Positions 18,122 to 26,348 of a stretch of 64,000 nucleotides of DNA are shown in pieces (positions within the stretch are counted from its first letter, which is position 1; each line of letters begins with the position of its first letter). The stretch is from Streptomyces sp. MspMP-M5 (GTDB lineage Bacteria > Actinomycetota > Actinomycetes > Streptomycetales > Streptomycetaceae). The position numbers were made by a program, and so were the translations under genes. The stretch covers positions 21,789 through 85,788 of the forward strand of contig NZ_KB891884.1 in the NCBI RefSeq assembly GCF_000373585.1, written 5' to 3'. The notes beneath the pieces were generated by a model that ran no database searches, was not told the DNA's origin, and worked only from the letters and a program-made list of their open reading frames with translations.

Positions 18122-18486
18122 GGCACTTCCTCCTGCATGCTCCAGCGGCGTCGCGACATCGTGCGCGCCACGACTGAGGGGCAGGCACCAGGTAACCCGC
18201 AGCCGTGGCACACGGCAGGTCCAGGTGAGCCATGCGGATGGTTTTTCACCCGCGCGGATCCCCGACGGGAGGAATGCGCGGATGTTGCGACGTCAATTTT
18301 GGCTGGTTGACGGGTGTTTCCCGCTGCACGGGGACACCCCACGGCGTACATAGAAAGTGACAGGCGACGCCCGGCCAATGCCTACCTGCGGACGATCCCT
18401 CCGCCCGAAGCGGACGCGAGACTGGTCCGGTCGACCGACACCGCATCGGCGGCCTCGGCTGCTTCGACGACAAGGGGTGGGAATTC
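18122..18486. promoter_or_regulatory. Long leader region of the Rpf-like gene, shared with a small plus-strand gene
   Basis: 365 bp upstream of the Rpf-like gene (minus) and the 59-aa membrane gene (plus). On the minus strand it contains GGGTGAAAAACC, and then CCGCATGGCTCACCTGG, which loosely resemble conserved pieces of the c-di-AMP (ydaO) riboswitch that precedes some Streptomyces rpf genes. I could not confirm the fold by eye. Confidence 0.35.
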
Positions 18487-18666
18487 ATGAAGGGCATTGC
18501 CGGCGGCATTCTGCTGGCGATCGTGGGCGTCATCCTGTGGCTCACCACCAAGGAAGTTGAGACGCCGGTCGTCTCGCTGCACAAGATCGGGCTGGTCCTG
18601 GCGATCGTCGGCGGCGCGGAGGCGCTCTTCGCCGTACTGAGCCTGGGGAAGAAGACCACGAAATAG
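18487..18666 (+). CDS. Small two-helix membrane protein, 59 aa
   Basis: A short gene starting ATG AAG GGC after AAGGGGTGGG. The product has two hydrophobic helices (GIAGGILLAIVGVILWLT at 3-20 and KIGLVLAIVGGAEALFAVLSL at 33-53) joined by a short polar loop, and ends KKTTK. Codon use has the high third-position GC of its neighbours. Family unknown; small membrane proteins of this shape are common in Streptomyces. Confidence 0.6.
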   Translation: MKGIAGGILLAIVGVILWLTTKEVETPVVSLHKIGLVLAIVGGAEALFAVLSLGKKTTK

Positions 18667-19220
18667 CGGCCCGGGCCCCGCACCGCTCGCCCCCTGCATG
18701 CCAAAGCGCCGCCCGTTCGGACGGCTTCGGCCTGACGGAACGCGACAACGTCGCGCTGCTACCGCCTGTGCGCCACACAGCGGCGGGCCCGCGTGGCCCG
18801 GCGTGCAGCGGTGTGTGCCCCGTCCCGACGACATGGTCGCCGACCCGTCGAACGCGAACGACCCTCTTCCAACGCTGTTTCACGTGAAACCAGCGGATGC
18901 CCGCAGAGTGCCCTGCGGTTCCTGCGGTGGCCTCTCGTGCCCGGCGGCGGGGTCTCGCCCTGCTCGACGTCGGACGCTGCGTCACCTCAAAGTCTGTGGA
19001 TACTGCTCGGGTACTGCTCCGGATCGTGTGGTGCTCCGAACCCGGCTCCGGTGTCAGGTCGGCCGGTCGCTCTCATGCTTGGCGTCATCATGCTCGTCGG
19101 CGTGGTGCTCATGCAGCGTGGTGCTTGCTGCTGGCGTGCCCGTTGTCGTGGTGCGGCCGCTGTGCGGTGGCGGGCCGGGTGGTGTGCCGTGCGGTCGGCG
19201 CATGCGTGCGCGGATCCGGC
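18667..19220. other. Intergenic stretch with one parS site (18877-18890)
   Basis: About 550 bp without a convincing gene: the open frames here are rich in Cys, Arg and Trp and lack normal codon bias. One exact GTTTCACGTGAAAC lies at 18877-18890. The 19020-19160 stretch is unusually rich in TG/GT and may be a decayed gene, but no homology could be read. Confidence 0.6.
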
Positions 19221-19727
19221 TCAGGCGGCACGGGCGGTGGTGCGCTCGCGGCGGCGGGCCGCCGGAATGGTCGGCTGGACCGGGGCGGTGCCGAAGTACG
19301 CCTCGGCGCCGGAGGCGACGCCGGCGAGCGACTGGCCACGGTTGCCGCGGTTGATGCGTGCGGTCGGGGAGGCGCCGTGCGCCTCGGCCCGGATGCGCTG
19401 CTTGATGGTCGGCGGCAGGGTCGGGAGCGGGACACTGCGACGGACGGAGCCGTCCTCGCCGTAGCGGGGAGCGGTGCGCGCGGCGGGTACGAAGGGCTTG
19501 GCCGTCCTCGCGGCGGGTGGCAGTGGCCCCGGATCATGTTCGGGTTCGGCGCCGCTCGCCGCGTCGGGGCCGTCGGTGCCCGGGGCGGTGCTGCCCAGGG
19601 TCCGCTCGTAGATCGCGGCCTCCCGGCGGGCCGCGGAGGCGGCGGGGGAGACACCCAGTGACGCCAGCAGCTTGCCGAGTACGGCCAGGCAAACCGCCCA
19701 GAACTGCATGACCTTGTTCGCAGCCAT
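19221..19727 (-). CDS. Conserved Streptomyces hypothetical protein with N-terminal membrane helix
   Basis: This 168-aa protein starts at MAANKVMQFW after GAGGAA. A single hydrophobic segment (about 5-27, VMQFWAVCLAVLGKLLASLGVS) is followed by a long Pro/Ala/Arg-rich, probably disordered region. Near the end INRGNRGQSLAGVASGAEAYFGTAP looks like a short conserved block. The layout resembles a small Streptomyces-specific family of unknown function (possibly DUF6344; not checked). Likely an anchored or exported protein. Confidence 0.55.
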   Translation of the reverse strand: MAANKVMQFWAVCLAVLGKLLASLGVSPAASAARREAAIYERTLGSTAPGTDGPDAASGAEPEHDPGPLPPAARTAKPFVPAARTAPRYGEDGSVRRSVPLPTLPPTIKQRIRAEAHGASPTARINRGNRGQSLAGVASGAEAYFGTAPVQPTIPAARRRERTTARAA

Positions 19728-20042
19728 GATTCCTCGCTTTCGGTCGGGACCCCTCAGCGGGATCCACGCGTCCCTTCTGTTGCGTTTTCTTATGATGAGT
19801 ACGCAATGGGAGGAATCGCGGACCGACGCCGCTGGAACGGCGTTCTTCTGATGAACACCACTCATGTGCAGTAACCGGACGCGGAAAGGCGCAGGCCGCA
19901 GCGGGATCGGGACGGCCGGGGCCGCGCGGTTGCGGGGGCGTCGGAGCGGGGTCTGCGGATGCGCGCACCGGATCGCCGGGGTATGCCGGTCATCGGGAGG
20001 CGGGGGCGGGCCGGGCTGCCGTCCTGCGCGTGCGGCGCGCCC
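19728..20042. other. Intergenic, nothing recognised
   Basis: About 315 bp upstream of the 168-aa minus-strand gene and downstream of the DUF5994 gene. The segment 19780-19870 is relatively AT-rich (TTGCGTTTTCTTATGATGAG) and may hold the promoter. Confidence 0.4.
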
Positions 20043-20480
20043 TCAGGCCGGTGTCGGTGTTCCGGTCCGGGCCATCTCCGCCATCGTGCGGACCGCGTCG
20101 GGTTCGGGGGTCGCGGGCGGGAGGATCAGCAGGTCCCAGCGGCCGACGCCGGCGGAGACCAGGCAGAGGGTGTCCGGGCCGGGGCGGTTGGTGGTGCGGC
20201 GCAGCCGGACGACATGGCCGGCGACGAGGATGTGGCCGGGCAGCGCGGGCCAGCCGGAGCCGTTCACCGTGGCATGGGTGATCCGCGGCCAGTCGAAGGG
20301 CAACGCGGCGAGGAGGTCGGGGAGTTCGGCGACGAGGTCGGTGGAGTGCGGCCACCACGCCCCGTCCAGCCGCCGGGTCACCTCGCCGTGCGGGGCGATG
20401 GCCAGGCGGGCGACCGGTGGCGGTGCGGGATGCCGTGCGGGGCGGGGGTGCGGGGAGCGGTCCTCGGGGGCGGTGGTCAT
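20043..20480 (-). CDS. DUF5994 family protein
   Basis: The 145-aa protein has the pattern RLAIAPHG...RRLDGAWWPHSTDLVAELPDLLAAL, then ITHATVNGSGWPALPGHILVAGHVVRL and CLVSAGVGRWDLLILPPATP, which I recognise as the DUF5994 arrangement frequent in Streptomyces. Function unknown. The N-terminal 25 residues are Pro/Arg-rich. A small membrane-protein gene lies 31 bp upstream in the same direction. Confidence 0.75.
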   Translation of the reverse strand: MTTAPEDRSPHPRPARHPAPPPVARLAIAPHGEVTRRLDGAWWPHSTDLVAELPDLLAALPFDWPRITHATVNGSGWPALPGHILVAGHVVRLRRTTNRPGPDTLCLVSAGVGRWDLLILPPATPEPDAVRTMAEMARTGTPTPA

Positions 20481-20511
20481 ACGGCGCTCCTGACGCGACG
20501 GGCGGCGGGGG

Positions 20512-20736
20512 TCACCGGCGGTCGTCCGGCTCCCGGGAAGATGGCGGGCCCGTCGTGTGCGGCCCCGGGGCGGCGCCGTGCGGGTGTCTGTGCAGCCGCC
20601 GCTGGAACGACTCCTTCAGGTGCGTGTAGCGGTGCGGGGAGGGGCGCCCGACCGTCTGGTCGTTGACCCGGATGAGGAACAGCACGCCCAGCAAGATCAG
20701 GGCCAGCAGCACGAGCACGGACAAGAAGGTCTGCAT
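20512..20736 (-). CDS. Small single-pass membrane protein
   Basis: 74 aa: one N-terminal hydrophobic helix (MQTFLSVLVLLALILLGVLFLI) and a basic, His/Pro-rich tail (SFQRRLHRHPHGAAPGPHTT). GGGTGAG upstream supports this ATG; an ATG 15 bp further upstream is an alternative. No family recognised. Confidence 0.5.
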   Translation of the reverse strand: MQTFLSVLVLLALILLGVLFLIRVNDQTVGRPSPHRYTHLKESFQRRLHRHPHGAAPGPHTTGPPSSREPDDRR

Positions 20737-20895
20737 GGCGCTCACCCGCATACCCCCGGGCCGTCCCTGACCGGGGCACCCCGGGCATCGTCGGAAACAC
20801 ATCGCTTTACGGTGGTTTTTCCACCGTACTCCGGGCGCAGGCGGCATATCGCGCCAAAGGTGGCCATGACGGCAGGGGGTGGCATCCGCACGCCT

Positions 20896-20911
20896 TCTAC
20901 AGGGCTGTAGA
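20896..20911. promoter_or_regulatory. BlaI-type operator upstream of terB
   Basis: Dyad TCTACA-gggc-TGTAGA, about 90 bp before the terB-like start. It matches two further sites at 22160 and 23821, and the TACA-N4-TGTA core fits operators of the BlaI/MecI repressor family, one member of which is encoded at 22303. Confidence 0.7.
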
Positions 20912-21001
20912 TTTTACTTACGCATGACCAAACGCATGCCTGAAGCATGCCCAGGGCCCGCCCTCCGCATGCTCGCCGCACGACCAGCCGAGGAGATTCA
21001 C

Positions 21002-21457
21002 ATGGCGTTGTGGGACCGGATCAAGGACTCCGCGCAGACGATGCAGAGCCAGCTCGTCGCCAGGAAGAACGACCTCAAGAGCGGTGCCTTCCGCGATGCG
21101 AGCATGGCGATGTGCGCGCTGGTAGCCGCCGCGGACGGCGTCGTCGACCCGTCGGAGCGGCGGCGGGTGGCGCAGCTGATCGCCACCAACGAGGTGCTCC
21201 AGAACTTCCCGGCGGACGACCTCCGGCTCCGTTTCGAGGGCTGCCTGGACAAGCTCGCCGCCGACTTCGACTTCGGCAAGGTCGCGCTCATGCAGGAGAT
21301 CGGGAAGGTCAAGAAGAAGCCGGTGGAGGCGCGGGCGGTGCTGCAGATCGGCATCGTCATCGGCGGCGCGGACGGCGACTTCGACCCGACCGAGCGTGCC
21401 GTGGTGCGCGAGGTGTGCTTCGCGCTGGGGATCTCCCCCGCCGAGTTCGATCTCTGA
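21002..21457 (+). CDS. TerB family protein
   Basis: The 151-aa protein is alpha-helical with two acidic repeats typical of TerB: ALVAAADGVVDPSERRRVAQLI and IGIVIGGADGDFDPTERAVVREVC, each with a potential metal-binding D-G-x-x-D/E. It starts at ATG after AGGAGATT. TerB proteins belong to the Ter stress and phage-defence/tellurite module associated with the inner membrane. It is convergent to a terD-like gene 51 bp away, and a BlaI-type dyad lies upstream. Confidence 0.88.
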   Translation: MALWDRIKDSAQTMQSQLVARKNDLKSGAFRDASMAMCALVAAADGVVDPSERRRVAQLIATNEVLQNFPADDLRLRFEGCLDKLAADFDFGKVALMQEIGKVKKKPVEARAVLQIGIVIGGADGDFDPTERAVVREVCFALGISPAEFDL

Positions 21458-21466
21458 ACGCGCGGC

Positions 21467-21502
21467 TGCGGGCGGGGGTTTCACGTGAAACCCCCGCCCG
21501 CA
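21467..21502. terminator. 36-bp palindrome with parS core between terB and terD
   Basis: Perfect 36-bp palindrome centred on the exact parS at 21478-21491, flanked by GC-rich arms (GCGGGCGGGG and complement). It sits between two convergent stop codons, 9 and 5 bp from them, so it has the position and shape of a bidirectional terminator while also being a ParB site. Confidence 0.85.
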
Positions 21503-21507
21503 CCACG

Positions 21508-22083
21508 TCAGACGTTGACGCCGAAGTCCGCCGCGATGCCCGCCAGCCCCGAGGCGTACCCCTGGCCCACGGCGCGGAACTTCCACTCGCCGTTGTGACG
21601 GTAGAGCTCGCCGAAGACCATCGCGGTCTCGGTCGAGGCGTCCTCGGTCAGGTCGTAGCGGGCCAGTTCGGCGCCGCCTTCCTGGTTGACGACGCGGATG
21701 TAGGCGTTGCGCACCTGGCCGAAGTTCTGGCCGCGGCTGTGCGCCTCGTGGATGGAGACCGGGAAGACGATCTTCGTGATCTCCGCCGGGACGCCGTTCA
21801 GGGCGATGTTGATGGTCTCGTCGTCGCCCTCGCCCTCGCCGGTCAGGTTGTCGCCGGTGTGCTGCACGGAACCGTCGGGGCTGGTGAGGTTGTTGTAGAA
21901 GACGAAGTGCCGGTCCGAGGCGACCTTGCCGGCGTCGGTGCACAGCAGGGCACTGGCGTCGAGGTCGTAGTCGGCACCGGTGGTCGTCCGTACGTCCCAG
22001 CCGAGACCGACCGATACCGCGGACAGGCCGGGTGCCTCCTTCGTCAGCGAGACGTTGCCGCCTTTGGCCAGTGAGACTCCCAT
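21508..22083 (-). CDS. TerD family protein
   Basis: The 191-aa protein is a clear TerD member: [73 protein letters not shown] with the Ca-binding acidic cluster, and [21 protein letters not shown]. TerD proteins bind calcium and belong to a membrane-associated stress module of uncertain exact function. Divergent from the blaI-like gene, with a BlaI-type dyad about 80 bp upstream of the start. Confidence 0.95.
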   Translation of the reverse strand: MGVSLAKGGNVSLTKEAPGLSAVSVGLGWDVRTTTGADYDLDASALLCTDAGKVASDRHFVFYNNLTSPDGSVQHTGDNLTGEGEGDDETINIALNGVPAEITKIVFPVSIHEAHSRGQNFGQVRNAYIRVVNQEGGAELARYDLTEDASTETAMVFGELYRHNGEWKFRAVGQGYASGLAGIAADFGVNV

Positions 22084-22159
22084 GGCTTCCCTCCAGATGA
22101 TTGGCCGGGCCGGTTGCCATTGCCGGTCCCCGGCGGTGAACCAGGACCTGGCAGAAAAA

Positions 22160-22173
22160 CTACAGGAGTGTAG
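22160..22173. promoter_or_regulatory. BlaI-type operator between terD and blaI
   Basis: Dyad CTACA-ggag-TGTAG in the divergent region. It shares both arms and the 4-bp spacer with the sites at 20896 and 23821. It could control both terD and the regulator gene itself. Confidence 0.72.
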
Positions 22174-22302
22174 AAGTAAGCCGGCGGAATGCGGCGCAGG
22201 CGGGCGCACTCCGTGCAGCGACCCCGGGAAGCGCCGGCCGCCGCCGTAAAATGCCTCGGCGTCCCGGCCCGCGGGGCGCCCGGTGCGACGGGAGGCGACG
22301 AC

Positions 22303-22776
22303 ATGGGCGCAACACCCTTCGGCAAGGCCCTCGGCGGCAACGGGCGGGACCGGGCCCGGCGCGGCCAGGGCCAGCTGGAGGCGCAGGTGCTGGCCGCGCT
22401 GCACCACGCGCCCGGCCCGGCCACCGCGGCCTGGGTGCAGGAGCGGCTCGGCGGCGACCTCGCCTACACCACCGTGATGACGATCCTGTCCCGTCTGCAC
22501 GCCAAGGGGGCGGTCACCCGCGAACGCGCCGGCCGGGCCTACGCCTGGACGCCGGCGGCCGACGAGGCCGGGCTCGCCGCGCTGCGGATGCGCCGCGTCC
22601 TGGACGGCGAACCGGACCGGGACGCCGTGCTGACCAGCTTCGTCTCGGCCCTCTCGGCCCACGACGAGGAGGTGCTGCGCAGCCTCCTGGCCCGCGCCGA
22701 GGACGACGGCAGAGCCCCGGGCGCCGACCCCGGGGCGGGCCGCTCGGACGCCTCGGACGAAGCACGCGGAGGGTGA
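22303..22776 (+). CDS. BlaI/MecI/CopY family winged-helix repressor
   Basis: The 157-aa protein starts at ATG after GGGAGGCGA. The Penicillinase-repressor fold is evident: [62 protein letters not shown], followed by a helical dimerisation region with [24 protein letters not shown]. In this family an M56 membrane protease relieves repression, and such a protease gene follows 3 bp downstream. The family binds TACA/TGTA dyads, and three such sites lie within 3 kb. Confidence 0.92.
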   Translation: MGATPFGKALGGNGRDRARRGQGQLEAQVLAALHHAPGPATAAWVQERLGGDLAYTTVMTILSRLHAKGAVTRERAGRAYAWTPAADEAGLAALRMRRVLDGEPDRDAVLTSFVSALSAHDEEVLRSLLARAEDDGRAPGADPGAGRSDASDEARGG

Positions 22777-22779
22777 CCG

Positions 22780-23745
22780 GTGGGCGTCTTCGTCTTCCTG
22801 CCGCTCGTCCTGCCGCTGACCGCGCTGCCGATCGCCCGGCTCGCGGAGCAGCACCTCCACCCCCGGGTCACCACCCGGCTGCTGACCGTGCTGGCCGTGG
22901 TCCTCGGCGTGTGCAGCACGCTCTGCCTGGGGCTGCTGGTGGTCGTCGGGACCGCCCAACTACCCGGAAATCCGCTGCCGGACGGCTGGTCGGACCCGGA
23001 GGTGCGGGCCGCGGTGCCGTACGCCGAGGTGGCCGGGGTCGCAGCGATCTTCGCGCTGTCCGCCGCGCTCGTGGTGTGCGGTGTCGCGCTGCGCCGGGAC
23101 CACCGGATCCGGGAGCGGGCGCACCGCGCGCTGGAGGTGCTGCCGGCCGGCGCCGACCCGGTGGTGCTGCCGGACGACGAACCGTACGCCTACGCCGTGC
23201 CGGGCACCGGTGCGCGGCCGGGGCGGCCGGCCCGGCCCGGGCGGATCGCGGTGTCCCGGGGGATGCTGCGCAGCCTGGACGACGACGAGCGGCGCGCCCT
23301 GTTCGCCCATGAGCGGGCGCATCTGCAGGCCGGTCACCACCGCTATCTGCTGGCCGTGCGGCTGGCCGGGTGCGTCAACCCGCTGCTGCTGCCGCTGCGT
23401 TCCGCGGTCGCCTTCAGCGCCGAGCGCTGGGCGGACGAGGAGGCGGCGGGGGCGGTCGGCGACCGGCGGCTGACCGCCCGCGCGGTGGGGAAGGCCGCGC
23501 TGATCTCGCGGCCGGCGCCGTACCCGGTGGTGGCGCAGTTCGCGTCGCCCGAACCGGGGCCGGTGCCGCGGCGGGTGGCGGCGCTGCTCGGGCCGGTGCC
23601 GTCGGCGCGCACCTGGCCGCCGGCGCTGACCCCGGCGGGGCTGGCCGCGCTGGTCGCGGCGGCGGGCACCGCGGCCTCCGCGCTCTCCTCGCTGAACGCG
23701 GCGGTAGCTCTGTTCCTCGTTCTGAAGGCGGCGACGCCCTGGTGA
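22780..23745 (+). CDS. M56 family membrane metallopeptidase (BlaR1-like, no sensor domain)
   Basis: A 321-aa protein with hydrophobic N-terminal helices, the zinc protease motif [15 protein letters not shown] (HExxH) near residue 175, and a downstream Glu in [13 protein letters not shown] final hydrophobic segment ends the protein. It lacks the extracellular penicillin-binding sensor of true BlaR1, as in the mycobacterial BlaR homologue. Coupled to the blaI-like gene (3 bp gap, GTG start), it is the likely signal-responsive partner that inactivates the repressor. Confidence 0.88.
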   Translation: MGVFVFLPLVLPLTALPIARLAEQHLHPRVTTRLLTVLAVVLGVCSTLCLGLLVVVGTAQLPGNPLPDGWSDPEVRAAVPYAEVAGVAAIFALSAALVVCGVALRRDHRIRERAHRALEVLPAGADPVVLPDDEPYAYAVPGTGARPGRPARPGRIAVSRGMLRSLDDDERRALFAHERAHLQAGHHRYLLAVRLAGCVNPLLLPLRSAVAFSAERWADEEAAGAVGDRRLTARAVGKAALISRPAPYPVVAQFASPEPGPVPRRVAALLGPVPSARTWPPALTPAGLAALVAAAGTAASALSSLNAAVALFLVLKAATPW

Positions 23746-23820
23746 GGGCACACTGACCCCGGACTCTCCAGTGCGCCACGCGACGGATATCTTTTTGTGA
23801 CCCGGAGCACAGCAACGAAC

Positions 23821-23838
23821 TTCTACAGCGTTGTAGAA
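23821..23838. promoter_or_regulatory. BlaI-type operator, best dyad (7-4-7)
   Basis: TTCTACA-gcgt-TGTAGAA, a perfect 7-bp dyad with 4-bp spacer, 53 bp upstream of a small plus-strand gene. It is the most symmetric of the three copies. Confidence 0.75.
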
Positions 23839-23891
23839 GTTATCGGTAGGGTTGCGCCCGACAGGCGCAACGGGCGCTGCCGGAGGGGGAG

Positions 23892-24140
23892 ATGGCGACG
23901 AGGTGCGGACCCCTGACCTGGGACAGCCCGCCTCCTGAGGCGGAGGTGCGATGGGTCTACCAACCGGTCGAGGTCCAATATCCCGACGGCGCCTGGGCAT
24001 TGGGCCGGATCAGCGCCTGGTGGACGGACGACGAGGGCGAACAGTGGTGCCTGCTGCGCACCTTGCCCGGCGGCGGTCGCCCGCAGTGGCTGCGCTACGA
24101 CCCGGAGTCCGTACGGCTGCTGCCCACCGAGGGCATCTGA
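23892..24140 (+). CDS. Conserved hypothetical protein, 82 aa
   Basis: Compact soluble protein with many Trp residues: EVRWVYQPVEVQYPDGAWALGRISAWWTDDEGEQWCLLRTLPGGGRPQWLRYDPESVRLLP. The pattern suggests a small beta-barrel. ATG follows GGAGGGGGAG. No family recognised. The near-perfect BlaI-type dyad just upstream suggests it is part of the blaI-M56 regulon. Confidence 0.7.
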   Translation: MATRCGPLTWDSPPPEAEVRWVYQPVEVQYPDGAWALGRISAWWTDDEGEQWCLLRTLPGGGRPQWLRYDPESVRLLPTEGI

Positions 24141-24272
24141 CTCTCCGCGGCGGTCCGCCGCGCCGCGGCCCCCGGCCGGCACCGCCGCCCGCCGGCGCCG
24201 TGCGCTCCCCCGTACCCCCACACCTCTCACCGCAGCAAGACCGACTCCAGAAGGACCAGAAGGGCCATCGGC

Positions 24273-25751
24273 GTGCATGACAGGACGACGCACAGGCAGG
24301 GGGCCCGACGGGGCGACCGGGGCGGACGGGCTCCGGTGGCGGACGGCGAGCGTGCCGCGGGCGGCCGTGCCGAGCGGCGGCGGGCCGGCGGTTCCGGCAA
24401 AGCCGGGAAGGCCCGGATGACCCGGCGCGGCCGGATCGTGGCCTGGACCGGCGGGGTGGTCGGCGTGCTCCTGCTGGGCACGACCGGTGCCGGTGTGTGG
24501 GTGTACCAGCACCTGAACGGCAACATCCACGGCGCCGACCTGGGCAGCACGCTGGGCGGCGACCGGCCGGTCAACCTCAGCCCCGGCTCGAAGAACATCC
24601 TGGTCGTCGGCTCCGACAGCCGAGCGGGCACCGGCGGGAAGTACGGCAGCGGGCTGACCACCATGCAGTCGGACACGCTGATGGTGCTGCACATCTCCGC
24701 CGACCACAAGTGGGCCACCGCGGTGTCCTTCCCGCGCGACTCCTGGGTGGCGATCCCGGCGTGCGACAAGGGCAACGGCGCGCAGTCCGCACCGCACCAC
24801 TTCAAGATCAACGAGGCGTTCAGCATCGGCGGGCTCAGCGGCAACGTCGGCAACGCGGCGGCGTGCAGCATCAAGACCATCGAGAAGAACACCGGACTGC
24901 GTATCGACCACTTCGTCTCGGTCGACTTCCAGGGCTTCAAGGGCATGGTCAACGCGCTGGGCGGCATCGAGGTCTGCCCCAAGCACGCCATCCACGACAA
25001 GAAGGCCCACCTCGACATGGACGCCGGCTGCCAGAACGTCACCGACGAGAAGGCGCTCGGCTACGTCCGCACCCGCTACAGCGTCGGCGACGGCTCCGAC
25101 CTCGGCCGGATCGGCCGCCAGCAGGAGTTCATGAAGGCGCTCGCGACCAAGGCCCAGTCCAAGCTGACCAGCCCGACCGCCCTCTACGGCTTCCTGGACT
25201 CGGCCACCAAGTCCCTCAGCACGGACAAGGACCTGGCCGACCTCAAGCAGCTGTACGACCTCGCGTCGACGGTCAAGGACATCCCCTCGGACCACCTCAC
25301 CTTCCTCACCGTCCCGACCTATCCGCGCGAGGCCGACGTCCCCACCGACAAGGCCAACGTGATCTGGCAGTACCCGCAGGCGAGCGAGCTGTTCAGCGAC
25401 CTCGCCCACGACCGGGAGATCGGCGCCGAGGGGAAGAAGAAGTTCGCGGAGGCGGAGAAGAACCCGGTGACCGCGCACTCGGTCCGGGTGCGGGTGCTCA
25501 ACGGCGCCGGCACTCCCGGCCTCGCCGCGGAAGGCGCCCGGAAGCTGCGCGGGCTCGGCTTCACCGTCCTCTCCACCGCCAACGGCACGTCCACCGGCAA
25601 CACCACCATCAGCTACCCGCCCGGTCTGAAGACCCAGGCGGAGGTGCTCGCCGCGCGGCTGCCCGGCACCAAGGCGGAGGAGTCGGCGCAGGCGGCACCG
25701 GGCGCGGTGACGCTCACGCTCGGGCCGGACTTCTCGGCGAAGGACAGCTGA
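24273..25751 (+). CDS. LytR-CpsA-Psr (LCP) family cell-wall glycopolymer transferase
   Basis: This 492-aa protein starts at GTG and has a basic cytoplasmic N-terminus (1-50), a transmembrane helix (about 53-75), and the LCP domain with NILVVGSDSRAG, SDTLMVLHIS, SFPRDSWVAIP, KINEAFSIGG, VSVDFQGFKGMVNALGGIEVC and YVRTRYSVGDGSDLGRIGRQQ. A C-terminal LytR_C domain follows (VRVLNGAGTPGLAAEGARKLRGLGFTV). LCP enzymes attach teichoic acid-like or other polymers from lipid carriers to peptidoglycan outside the membrane. The 132-bp gap upstream shows no hairpin. Confidence 0.93.
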   Translation: MHDRTTHRQGARRGDRGGRAPVADGERAAGGRAERRRAGGSGKAGKARMTRRGRIVAWTGGVVGVLLLGTTGAGVWVYQHLNGNIHGADLGSTLGGDRPVNLSPGSKNILVVGSDSRAGTGGKYGSGLTTMQSDTLMVLHISADHKWATAVSFPRDSWVAIPACDKGNGAQSAPHHFKINEAFSIGGLSGNVGNAAACSIKTIEKNTGLRIDHFVSVDFQGFKGMVNALGGIEVCPKHAIHDKKAHLDMDAGCQNVTDEKALGYVRTRYSVGDGSDLGRIGRQQEFMKALATKAQSKLTSPTALYGFLDSATKSLSTDKDLADLKQLYDLASTVKDIPSDHLTFLTVPTYPREADVPTDKANVIWQYPQASELFSDLAHDREIGAEGKKKFAEAEKNPVTAHSVRVRVLNGAGTPGLAAEGARKLRGLGFTVLSTANGTSTGNTTISYPPGLKTQAEVLAARLPGTKAEESAQAAPGAVTLTLGPDFSAKDS

Positions 25752-25808
25752 CGAGGCTGCGCCCGGGCGGGCCGGTGCCGTCCGCCCGGGCGCCGCGCCG
25801 CCGGCCCG

Positions 25809-26099
25809 TCAGGCGTGCAGCCGCTCGACGGGGCGGGCGGTGTGCACCTCGATGTCGTGTGCGGCGCGGCTGAGCAGCTGGTGGCTGAGGTCCGCCAGCG
25901 CCCGCGCCACCGCCAACTCGTCCCCGATGGCGGGGACGTTCTCGTCCGCCGGATTGCACCGGGCGGACCCCTCGCCGACGATCTGCCCGCCCTCCTTGCC
26001 CCGCAGCCGGGCCTCGGCCCGCACCTCGCTGCCGGACTCGACGATGCTGATCTCGGTGTTCCACACCTTCGCGTTGCCACGCATACCCGTGCCGCTCAC
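25809..26099 (-). CDS. DUF1876 family protein
   Basis: 96 aa. The pattern VWNTEISIVESGSEVRAEARL, GEGSARCNPADENVPAIGDELAVARALADLSHQLLSRAAHDIE matches the small DUF1876 (dsRBD-like fold) proteins common in actinobacteria, whose function is not established. GTG start chosen because GGAGGAGG lies 8 nt upstream; the ATG five codons on is also possible. Convergent to the LCP gene. Confidence 0.82.
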   Translation of the reverse strand: MSGTGMRGNAKVWNTEISIVESGSEVRAEARLRGKEGGQIVGEGSARCNPADENVPAIGDELAVARALADLSHQLLSRAAHDIEVHTARPVERLHA

Positions 26100-26348
26100 C
26101 GGAAGCCTCCTCCTGCCGCAGCGGATCACTCCCCACCTCTCAGCGTCGCACCGGCGCCCGGGGGCCGCACCCGGAGGCGGTCCCCGGGCGGGAAGCGGGG
26201 GTTAGCCCCATGGCCGGGCGGGCCGCGGGCTGCCTAAGGTCGGGCAGTGGGCCCGGAGCGGGCGGCCGGCGGGCCGTGGCACGGGCTCTGCCAGGGGCGA
26301 CGGGCATCCGCCCGGAGCCGTGAACGGACCGGATTCCGGGGGGATTTC

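Noticed and set aside
18667..19220. Gene in the TG-rich stretch
   Set aside because: Translations are Cys/Trp/Arg-rich in all frames with no ribosome site; treated as non-coding.
22780..23745. True BlaR1 beta-lactam sensor
   Set aside because: The protein has the M56 protease core but no penicillin-binding sensor domain, and no beta-lactamase gene is in the local regulon.
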